A stretch of 64,000 nt of DNA from Sulfuricaulis sp. Its GTDB lineage: Bacteria > Pseudomonadota > Gammaproteobacteria > Acidiferrobacterales > Sulfurifustaceae. A program made the position numbers and the translations under genes. The notes below the pieces were generated by a model, which worked only from the letters and a program-made list of their open reading frames with translations, was not told the origin of the DNA and made no database searches. Positions 1-6,840 of this stretch are shown here, piece after piece (positions within the stretch are counted from its first letter, which is position 1; each line of letters starts with the position of its first letter). The DNA is taken from NCBI RefSeq assembly GCF_024653915.1, contig NZ_JANLGY010000016.1, positions 62,001-126,000 of the forward strand. Direction: 5' to 3'.

Positions 1-125
1 TGTCCTGCGCGCTCCGCCCGCTGCTGGATTTCGTGGGAAGTGCGGGCGTCGGCGACGGCATCGAGCGCAAAGCCCGCGGCAAGAACGGCGGCGCAGAAAA
101 ACCGGCATGAAACCTTGAGCGCCAT
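1..125 (-). CDS. Exported protein, 5' part only (runs off the window)
   Basis: Reading leftward from an ATG at 125, the frame stays open to the window edge, giving about 41 residues. The N-terminus has basic residues, a hydrophobic stretch (FFCAAVLAAGFAL) and an Ala-x-Ala-like site (AVADA), typical of a Sec signal peptide. A strong GGAGG ribosome site lies just upstream, at about 129-133. The mature part begins ARTSHEIQQRAERAG and is too short to classify. The following gene on this strand lies outside the window. Confident as an exported protein start, unknown function. Confidence 0.6.
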   Translation of the reverse strand, partial: MALKVSCRFFCAAVLAAGFALDAVADARTSHEIQQRAERAG

Positions 126-256
126 TCCCTCCTCCGTCAACACCCGTGATACAAACCCGGGTGAATATAATTATGTTTTGTTTAAAACCGGTTACACGGC
201 ATTTTCCGCCGGAAGGGACGCGGCATCAAGTTCGTTCTACATCTGCGCACGTAACA

Positions 257-357
257 CGTAGGGCGGGTTAGGCGTTTTTTGCCGTAACCCGCCGAATGGA
301 TTTTGTTGGGCCGTTCAGCTACATCCGGCGGAATACGCTGCGCTATTCTGCCCTACA
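257..357. repeat. REP/BIME-like palindromic repeat (copy 1)
   Basis: About 100 bp begin with GTAGGGCGGGTTAGGCG and end with GCTATTCTGCCCTAC. The halves are themselves imperfect hairpins (GGCGGGTTA with TAACCCGCC; GGCGGAATA with TATTCTGCC). The reverse complement recurs at 1849-1948. It fills the gap between two minus-strand genes, and nothing else is visible in 126-361. Confidence 0.75.
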
Positions 358-361
358 GTAA

Positions 362-910
362 TTACTTCTTCCGACGCGCCAGGCCCACAAGACCCAGCAG
401 CCCGGATCCAAACAGCCACACCGCCGCCGGTACCGGCACCGGCGTCATCTGGAAGCCGGTCCAGGTACCCGAGACCTGATTACCGCCGTCATCAAAGCCA
501 TCAAACCAGAAATCCAGCGAGTCAAATGTACCGAAGGATCCAAACTCAATGGCGAGATTCAGCCCATCAAAGGTACCGCCGTTCAGCGACAATTCGGGAT
601 ATCCGATCAGGTGATTAACATCGTCGGCCGCCGTAAACGTGTAACTGCCGACAGTCAATGTCATGCTGTTCCCGCTTCCGGAACCAAAACTTACGACACC
701 GGTCCCGCCGCTCAAAATACTGTCATCGAATGTACCGGTCGCGGAGATGGTGCTCCCCATGTTCAGGCCGAAGTCGTTGGGGGTGTCGGCCCAGCCATCC
801 ACGGTGCCCGTCAGCTCATAGTTGACCAGCGCCGCATGCGTTATGGCGGACGACCCAAGAAGGCCTAAAGCCAGCAAAACCGTACAGCCTGATTTTTTGA
901 TGATATTCAT
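362..910 (-). CDS. VPVPA/PEP-CTERM sorted exported protein, 182 aa
   Basis: A secreted protein with a signal peptide (residues 1-26, cut near THA-AL) and a glycine-, aspartate- and serine-rich beta-type mature region. The C-terminal sorting tail is VPVPAAVWLFGSGLLG followed by a basic RRKK end. The tail is the tripartite recognition signal of exosortases: motif, transmembrane helix, positive cluster. The likely processing enzyme is the exosortase at 29727-31310. The ATG at 910 is preceded by GGAGGAG. It follows the cysteine-rich gene at 968-1576 after 57 bp and may be co-transcribed with it. The adhesive or matrix role is inferred; the mature domain is not a family I recognise. Confidence 0.88.
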   Translation of the reverse strand: MNIIKKSGCTVLLALGLLGSSAITHAALVNYELTGTVDGWADTPNDFGLNMGSTISATGTFDDSILSGGTGVVSFGSGSGNSMTLTVGSYTFTAADDVNHLIGYPELSLNGGTFDGLNLAIEFGSFGTFDSLDFWFDGFDDGGNQVSGTWTGFQMTPVPVPAAVWLFGSGLLGLVGLARRKK

Positions 911-967
911 TGTTCAATCTCCTCCAAATTCCGTGCGGATATTTACCCGGTCACATTAGCGCAATGA

Positions 968-1576
968 TTATTTTCCTATTGACGTGCATGCCGCCTTTAC
1001 CTGGTCATAACAACTTTGTGCTTCCACGGCAGTGATTTCAAATCGCCTTGATATCCGCGGTGACACCATCGTATCGGTAAAGCGACAAAGCGGCGGCTGG
1101 CGGCCGGTATCAGCGGTCGCGAACTGCAAGTTGGTGGTATTGCGAATCTGCGCCGTGGTCGTGGTAGAAGCGCACGAAATGGAGTCCGGCGGCACCGCCG
1201 TTGCACGGTTAGTGATCGCGGCCAGTTCCGCGTCGCTCCAGCAGGGGCATGGCACCTTGAAACAGGGCATATCGGGATCGCCCGCCTGCATTTTTTTGCG
1301 GTAGTTGGCAAGAATCTTGTTATTGGGTGTTTCCTTGTCGCCAACGATATCCAGGTCCTGGGCCTCGCAGTAGGCGACACATAGTCCATAAAGGCCCGGC
1401 GTTGCATTGGTCTTCAATCCATCGCACACGCCCTCATTGGCAGGCGTGATTCCATCCGGCGTTTCAGCCAGCACCGGGGCCGCGCCAACAAGTCCGGCGA
1501 CAAGCAACAGACATGCCAGTTTCGAACTGAACGACTTGCCATGAACGTGCACCAAATTAGGGACTGTCATCTTCAT
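968..1576 (-). CDS. Cysteine-rich exported protein, 202 aa, unknown function
   Basis: Residues 1-37 form a long signal peptide (hydrophobic LACLLLVAGLVGAAPVLA, cut before ETPD). The mature part carries ten cysteines, including the spaced motifs LCVAYC and CFKVPCPCW, which suggests a disulfide-stabilised or metal-binding extracellular fold. No CTERM tail is present. The ATG at 1576 has GGAG about eight bases upstream. It sits between two sorted-protein genes on the same strand. I do not recognise the family. A structural partner of the sorted proteins is only a guess from position. Confidence 0.7.
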   Translation of the reverse strand: MKMTVPNLVHVHGKSFSSKLACLLLVAGLVGAAPVLAETPDGITPANEGVCDGLKTNATPGLYGLCVAYCEAQDLDIVGDKETPNNKILANYRKKMQAGDPDMPCFKVPCPCWSDAELAAITNRATAVPPDSISCASTTTTAQIRNTTNLQFATADTGRQPPLCRFTDTMVSPRISRRFEITAVEAQSCYDQVKAACTSIGK

Positions 1577-1848
1577 GTTTCATTTCTCCGCACTGTTTGA
1601 CAATTGTTGATTTTATATTTATTCGCTCCCGTTGTTTCTTCCGGCTCAGTCGCCAAACCCGTCGAACCGGAACAAAAAACGGCAGAGGGTATATTCATAC
1701 CCCCTGTCATTTAAAAGTTTTCCCCAAGTAATTTTAATTAATTTCTCCTCCGAACTCCGAATCCATTTTTGGTTTTACTCCGGATTTTTGTGTTCCATCC
1801 GGGTTCTCCTGCAACTTTCCTCCAAACTCCAAATTCTTTTCAGAGGTC

Positions 1849-1948
1849 ACGTAGGGCGGAATAGCGCAGCGTATTCCGCCGGATGTAGTTGGCCCTATAC
1901 AAACTCCACATCCGGCGGGTTACGGCAAAAAACGCCTAACCCGCCTAC
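1849..1948. repeat. REP/BIME-like palindromic repeat (copy 2, inverted)
   Basis: This is the near-exact reverse complement of 257-357, starting ACGTAGGGCGGAATAGCGCA and ending GCCTAACCCGCC. It occupies most of the gap 1577-1952. The rest of that gap is AT-rich upstream DNA of the cysteine-rich gene, with no recognisable gene. Confidence 0.75.
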
Positions 1949-1952
1949 CTGT

Positions 1953-3131
1953 TTACTTTTTCTTCCTCCGCGCCAAACCCGCCAAGCCCAACAGCCCCGA
2001 GCCAAACAGCCACACCGCCGCCGGCACCGGAACCACCGTGTAATCAGACCAACCCTCGGGGTTGATATAGGTAACTACCCGGCCGGCGTCGGCGCGCAGC
2101 AGAAAGGCAAAGCCGGCAAAGTCATTGGCATGCCAGGTGGCTCCGTCGGTTTCACGAACGTCACCGGCCTGGGTGCCCGGCACATAAGTCTGATCGTCCG
2201 CCACCGTAACGTCTTGCGTTCCAGGATTGAATACCCATGCCCCCAGAGGCACAACCCCCGCCCCCAGGAATGAAACCTTGTTCTGGAAAGCGGAATCGAG
2301 CGAACCGCCCACGCCCGCCACAACCGTGGTGGGATTGGTGTTGTTGCCAACCGCATGCCCTTCGAAGTTCATGTTATAGCCGCTGCCAACATTGGTGACA
2401 TTCACGTAGTAATCGCCATAACTGCGCATGACAAAACCGGGCACGATCTGCGTGGCCGGGGAGCTCGTCTCAGGAGTGCTATCGGTAAAATAGGCGTCAA
2501 AAGCAAAATCGAAGGTCACCTGGCCCGCCATTACCTCCAGCGAGTTCGGGTCGGAGGTCAGGACAGAACCGCACCAACCCTTGGCGTCGGAAATCGCGTA
2601 GGGCTGGAAATTGAGATCGGTATCTACATTCTGCACCGTGATTCCATTGTTGTAGAGAAAATCGTCGTAAAACCCGAAGCTCATATTGGCTTTGGGAACG
2701 TAGTAGTTCCCCGCCGTGTCAATCTGCATGTTGTTGAACGTGCTGGTGGGCGTCGTGTAGGCCATCTTGTAAAAATTGACGTTCCCGTCCATGTTGGCGT
2801 TCGTATAGGTCGTGAACCCGATGTACGGCTTCACGTTTCTGGTCGGGTCGGGCGTGAGCCAGTCCGGCGCAACCGTGGTCACCGTCTGTACCTGGCCGAC
2901 GCTCGATGAATTAAAACCGGACCCCACCTGAAAATCATTGACCCCGACACCCGTCGGGCCGGTATAACCCCAGTCATTGAATGTGATGGTTCCGGTCGCG
3001 CCGGTGGTGGTCGTATCAACGGTATGCAACCAGGTATTTGATCCCGTGTAGCTATAGGTTTCCGCCAGAGCCGTCTGCATGAAACCACTGAGCGCCACCC
3101 CGACCGCCACAACCAGTAATTTTTTATCCAC
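1953..3131 (-). CDS. VPVPA/PEP-CTERM sorted exported protein, 392 aa
   Basis: A signal peptide (residues 1-23, ending TALA) is followed by about 340 residues rich in Thr, Asn, Gly and Tyr. The C-terminal tail is VPVPAAVWLFGSGLLG with RRKKK. The start is GTG at 3131 because GGAGGAG lies 4-5 bases upstream and the encoded signal peptide begins there (MDKKLLVVAVG). The sorting tail is almost identical to those of the proteins at 362-910 and 3443-4297, while the mature regions differ. It is probably a surface or matrix protein processed by the local exosortase; its specific function is unknown. Confidence 0.88.
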   Translation of the reverse strand: MDKKLLVVAVGVALSGFMQTALAETYSYTGSNTWLHTVDTTTTGATGTITFNDWGYTGPTGVGVNDFQVGSGFNSSSVGQVQTVTTVAPDWLTPDPTRNVKPYIGFTTYTNANMDGNVNFYKMAYTTPTSTFNNMQIDTAGNYYVPKANMSFGFYDDFLYNNGITVQNVDTDLNFQPYAISDAKGWCGSVLTSDPNSLEVMAGQVTFDFAFDAYFTDSTPETSSPATQIVPGFVMRSYGDYYVNVTNVGSGYNMNFEGHAVGNNTNPTTVVAGVGGSLDSAFQNKVSFLGAGVVPLGAWVFNPGTQDVTVADDQTYVPGTQAGDVRETDGATWHANDFAGFAFLLRADAGRVVTYINPEGWSDYTVVPVPAAVWLFGSGLLGLAGLARRKKK

Positions 3132-3295
3132 AGGCTCCTCCTTCGCTATTTTAATGATGAACCCCGTTAACGGGCTGCGTGTTTGCCTAAAAGACCTGGC
3201 AAGCTAAAACAATACATAACGATTGCATAAAATCCGGAATACATCTGAATAACGGGCCCAGATGAATTTCGGATTTGTTTCAACGCCCGGTTGAA

Positions 3296-3420
3296 GCAAA
3301 AAACAAAGGGGAATGTTAATTCCCCTTTGGAACATTTTTCTTGTTCTGCTCTGGCTTGAAAACACCATTGTCTGATGATTTATTTGTCGTGGTTCGGCGG
3401 GGCGGCTGGCGCCGCCCCGC
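3296..3420 (-). terminator. Two hairpins downstream of the 3443-4297 gene; second is a rho-independent terminator
   Basis: A perfect 10-bp stem, AAAGGGGAAT/ATTCCCCTTT with loop GTTA, lies at 3305-3328. On the minus strand it is followed by GTTTTTT (3296-3304), as expected for an intrinsic terminator. A second perfect GC stem, GCGGGGCGGC/GCCGCCCCGC, lies at 3397-3420, closer to the gene end, and has no T-tract. Confidence 0.75.
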
Positions 3421-3442
3421 TTCCCCAAACTAAACTAACTGC

Positions 3443-4297
3443 TTAGGCCTTCTTCTTGCGGCGGGCGATGCCCACCAGGCCGAGCAGACCGGAGCCGAAC
3501 AGCCAGACAGCGGCCGGAACCGGAACTGCGGCGGTGTACACGCCTGTTCCCTGCTGATGCCACTGGGCGGTCCAACCCGCGAAGCCGGCACTACCCGGAT
3601 CTTCGGAAACGTCAATCACCTCGTTCGCGAACATCTCGAAGTCGAACGTGGTGATGGTACCCACGGTCACGGCGTTGGTGATGTTGGCGTAGAAGGTGAT
3701 GCCGCCGCTCGCCTGACCCAGCGGGAACCAGGTGCCGGCCCACTGCGCTTCCAGTACCGGAGCGAAGATGAACGAAGTCATGGAACCATTCGTCGGGACG
3801 CCGCCAACATAGGTGGCGTTGCCGTAGGCCGTATCTGCCAGAGATCCGACGACCGGGGCCAGGAAGTTAAAGTCCGACCCGAAGAAAACGGCTGGCTGTT
3901 GCCACGAGTCATTACTATTAGCACCTGGAGCAGCCGAGCCGGCGAAACCGGTGGCGCCAGGGTTGTCCATGGCCAGGTTGTTGTCCAGGGGGAACGTGAG
4001 GGTGTTGGTATTCACACCCGTCATATCTCCACCATCGTTAAAAGTGTAAGACTCGCCACCGACGAGTGTGTCCTTCTGCAACGGGAAACCGCCGCCGAGC
4101 GCAACATTAGTCGTATTACACATGCGGAATTCATTTCCGGCGGTCCAGGCAATAGCGCTGCAGTTGCCAGTCATCGCGGTCGCTGCAGTGCCGTCGACGA
4201 ACGTCAGCGTGAGTGCCGCGTTGGCTGCCGGTACTGCCGCGCCAAAAGCCAGACCCAGCGTTGCCGCCAAGGCTGTTTTTTTCATTGAAATCTTCAT
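3443..4297 (-). CDS. VPVPA/PEP-CTERM sorted exported protein, 284 aa, paralogue of the 14.6-16.1 kb protein
   Basis: A signal peptide (residues 1-27, ending ANA) is followed by a mature domain beginning LTLTFVDGTAATA. The C-terminal tail is VPVPAAVWLFGSGLLG with RRKKKA. About 240 N-terminal residues are closely matched by the protein at 14555-16084, with long stretches identical at the DNA level (about 3560-3770 against 15380-15590). The two differ completely in their C-terminal sorting tails. GGAGGAG precedes the ATG. It is likely matured by the exosortase at 29727-31310. The mature domain is unassigned; a surface protein is inferred. Confidence 0.9.
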   Translation of the reverse strand: MKISMKKTALAATLGLAFGAAVPAANAALTLTFVDGTAATAMTGNCSAIAWTAGNEFRMCNTTNVALGGGFPLQKDTLVGGESYTFNDGGDMTGVNTNTLTFPLDNNLAMDNPGATGFAGSAAPGANSNDSWQQPAVFFGSDFNFLAPVVGSLADTAYGNATYVGGVPTNGSMTSFIFAPVLEAQWAGTWFPLGQASGGITFYANITNAVTVGTITTFDFEMFANEVIDVSEDPGSAGFAGWTAQWHQQGTGVYTAAVPVPAAVWLFGSGLLGLVGIARRKKKA

Positions 4298-4345
4298 CTG
4301 TACTCCTCCAGTTAATTAAAGAGAGACTTCGTTTGAGACCCAGTT

Positions 4346-4361
4346 AGCAACAAATCTGCAA
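4346..4361 (-). promoter_or_regulatory. Possible sigma-54 (-24/-12) promoter
   Basis: On the minus strand this reads TTGCAGATTTGTTGCT. It matches the -12 block TTGCW exactly and three of the conserved -24 bases, but lacks one of the usual two G's. Placement is good, giving a leader of roughly 40 bases before the ATG at 4297. PrsR (20373-21725) is a sigma-54 activator that could act here. Similar sites were not found upstream of the other sorted-protein genes, so this is weak. Confidence 0.3.
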
Positions 4362-4794
4362 CGGCATAAATTGTTACTGTGCTTCCATAAAGCAATCGCT
4401 GTGCCATATAATTTTTCGTATTTATTATCATGATGTTATGCTGTTTTTTTACGATAATTTCTGGAATTTTAAAGATAGAATGTAAAATGTACCGACATTT
4501 ATGTATGCGCCGCAGCACGCTAACTGGCCCTGACTTAAAAACAGAGCCGGCTCCTGCATATATCTATTGATTCATATAGATTTTTTCTCGATTGGATTTA
4601 CTATTCTCCCCGGCATTCAAGATTAAAATTAACGTAACTATCTGATTTATGAAACTTAATAATGTAAATATATTCGACAGAAAGCAGGCAAAGTATGAAT
4701 GACGGCTCATTGAATGATAATCTCATTAAAACAATAAGTTAAGGCGTTAGTCTAACCGTGAGCCGCCTGAAGGCAACGAATTTTTTCTCCTTCC

Positions 4795-4974
4795 CCTTAA
4801 CAGATTGCTGAAAAACGCATCGTCACCCCAGCGGGGACCAGCCCGGCATGGTCTAAGCCGGGACCGGGGGTCCAGGATATTAGAACCAACAAAATCAGTA
4901 ATATGCTGGATTCCGGCTTGCGCTGGAATGACGGATTCGAGGAATTTTTTGTCTTTTTCAGCAACCTGTTAAGG
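4795..4974. mobile_element. MITE-like element with 21-bp terminal inverted repeats
   Basis: Left end CCTTAACAGATTGCTGAAAAA and right end (reverse complement) CCTTAACAGGTTGCTGAAAAA match at 20 of 21 positions. The 180-bp interior contains GTCACCCC...GGGGTCCAG and GCTGGATTCCGGCTT...GGAATGACG palindromes and has no coding capacity. A related copy with decayed ends lies at 59978-60122, and similar ends flank 6598-6744. The layout suggests a non-autonomous element moved by a transposase outside the window. Confidence 0.65.
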
Positions 4975-5328
4975 AAAAAAATCTGATTACGCCGTTATTC
5001 CTGTTAAAAAAGGTCTGATTAATTTGGTTGTCGTCATACCGGCGCAAGCCGGTAGCCAGTTAATATATGCATATGATTTTCCTGTTGCTGCCTGGGGTGC
5101 AACAAAACCCGTTGCACCCGCTCGGCGGCGTCAATGTCCACTGGACATTGACGATAACTCCGCCTCGCCCGGCTCACGGGCCGGCAGCCCATGGCCGGAT
5201 TGACGAATTAATCAGAGATTCCTTCACTGAGTACAGGCCCGCCGGTTGTCCCTCAATCGCCGGCCGAGAATGTGATAAAACAGCGCCCCACCCCATGGCC
5301 TAAAAATCCCGGGCTGTCAGAACTTCGC

Positions 5329-6543
5329 ATGGCCGGAAAACCGAAAAAAATGAAAGTTCAGGCGCTGAAAGAACGCGCTATCCAACATCTGCGCATGAAC
5401 CAATTCGCGCAGGCCCGTGAGTTGTACCAGCAGGCGGCCCGACTGGATCCGCGCGATGCCGCGGTATGGATGCAGCTTGGCGCCGTCACCGGCCAGATGG
5501 GAAACCATGCCGAATCGGAGCAGTACTGCCGCAAGGCCCTGGCTTGCGACCCCCGCAACGCCGGTATCTACCACAATCTGGGGATGTCGCTGGCCCGGCA
5601 GGGCAAATCGCAGGAAGCGGCGGACAGCTATGCCGCGGCCCTGCGGCTCGAACCCGACCGCGTGGCAACAAAATACAGCATGGGCCTCGTGCTCAAGGAT
5701 ACCGGCAAATTCAAGGAAGCCCGGACCCTGCTTGCAGATGTCGTTACAGCCAAACCCGATCATGCCTGGGCCTGGTTCGCGCTTGGCACAATCCATGCCG
5801 AGCTCGGCGACAACAGCGAGGCGCTGAGCAGCCTCGACCGCGCCGCCACCCTGGATCCGTCGCTGCAAACAAGGGTTAACTATTTTAAAAATGCCATCAC
5901 CAACAACCGCGCGGCGGACGAGCTGGCGTTATCGCACGTCAAGGAGCTGTTCGATGCGCATGCGTCGAGCTTCGAGCAACACCTCGTCGAGGGTCTGGGT
6001 TACAGGATTCCCGAGACACTGGACCGGCATATCCGGCAAATCATCGGCGATGCGCCCGCAACGCTGGATATTCTCGATATCGGCTGCGGCACCGGCATCT
6101 GCGGCAGCCTGCTGAAAACGCTGGCGCGCGATCTCACGGGCATGGACATTGCCCCGCGAATGATTGAACAGGCCCGGAACCGTCAGGTCTATGACCATCT
6201 GCTGGTGGGTGACTTCGCTCCCCTGCTCGCGGCCGATACCCGAAGCTACGACATCATCATCGCCGCGGATGTTTTTATTTATGTTGGAGATGTAAAACAC
6301 GTATTCGAGCTGGCGCAACAACGTCTGCGGCCCGCGGGCTTGCTGGCGTTTTCGGTCGAGACCTCCAGCGACAGACCGGTGGTGCTCCGGGCAACCGGGC
6401 GCTACGCCCACTCCACCCGCTATATCGAGGAACTCGCCGCGAGCACAGGCTTCGAGATCCTCGTGGCGGAACCGGCGGTCATACGCACCGAACTGAAAAA
6501 GCCGATCGAAGGCGCGGTATATGTGCTCCGCCGGCTTGAATGA
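5329..6543 (+). CDS. TPR-repeat class I SAM-dependent methyltransferase
   Basis: The N-terminal half (about 170 residues) is a run of tetratricopeptide repeats, e.g. ARELYQQAARLDPRDAAVW. The C-terminal half is a Rossmann methyltransferase with SAM motif I (LDILDIGCGTGICG) and the acidic strand-2 motif LTGMDIAPRMIEQAR. TPR-methyltransferase fusions are usually cytosolic modifiers whose TPRs bind a protein or polymer; the substrate is unknown. I chose ATG 5329. An in-frame GTG at 5272 would add 19 unremarkable residues, and neither start has a good ribosome site. It converges on the TPR-sulfotransferase at 6841-8982, whose TPR region shares the LGAxxGQMG signature. Confidence 0.85.
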   Translation: MAGKPKKMKVQALKERAIQHLRMNQFAQARELYQQAARLDPRDAAVWMQLGAVTGQMGNHAESEQYCRKALACDPRNAGIYHNLGMSLARQGKSQEAADSYAAALRLEPDRVATKYSMGLVLKDTGKFKEARTLLADVVTAKPDHAWAWFALGTIHAELGDNSEALSSLDRAATLDPSLQTRVNYFKNAITNNRAADELALSHVKELFDAHASSFEQHLVEGLGYRIPETLDRHIRQIIGDAPATLDILDIGCGTGICGSLLKTLARDLTGMDIAPRMIEQARNRQVYDHLLVGDFAPLLAADTRSYDIIIAADVFIYVGDVKHVFELAQQRLRPAGLLAFSVETSSDRPVVLRATGRYAHSTRYIEELAASTGFEILVAEPAVIRTELKKPIEGAVYVLRRLE

Positions 6544-6597
6544 TCCGGCTGTACGCTGGCGGCATGTTATTTACCGCGTGGTCGCTCTGCCAAACAT

Positions 6598-6744
6598 TAA
6601 CAGGCTGCTGAAAAACTTCCTCTCCCTGCGGGAGAGGGCCGGGGTGAGGGCGATCTTATTTTGTAAGCGTTTGTTTTTAATATCCCCCTCATCCTGTCCT
6701 TCTCCCGGAGGGAGAAGGGAAAGACTTTTTCAGCAGCCTGTTAA
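6598..6744. mobile_element. MITE-like element with 19-bp perfect terminal inverted repeats
   Basis: Both ends read TTAACAGGCTGCTGAAAAA in opposite orientation. The interior is not the 4795-4974 interior; it consists of CTCTCCCTGCGGGAGAG and CTTCTCCCGGAGGGAGAAG hairpins. It sits between the 3' ends of two convergent genes, where it could also form a transcribed hairpin. A further GC-rich palindrome (CCCTCGCCTCGCGGGAGGGG type) follows at about 6766-6801. Confidence 0.65.
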
Positions 6745-6840
6745 ACCTATCTCAAGATCATCCCCCCTCGCCTCGCGGGAGGGGGTTAGGGGGAGGGGGT
6801 ACGGCAAATGTGGCAATCATTTCCGTAAAGCTCAATAGGG

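Larger units (their letters stand above)
4298..5271. other. Intergenic region, AT-rich, with one repeat element
   Basis: Nearly 1 kb without a supportable gene. The left part is AT-rich upstream DNA of the minus-strand gene. It contains the inverted-repeat element at 4795-4974 and a short related palindrome (CATACCGGCGCAAGCCGGTA) at about 5036-5055. Short frames here lack ribosome sites and recognisable products. Confidence 0.5.
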
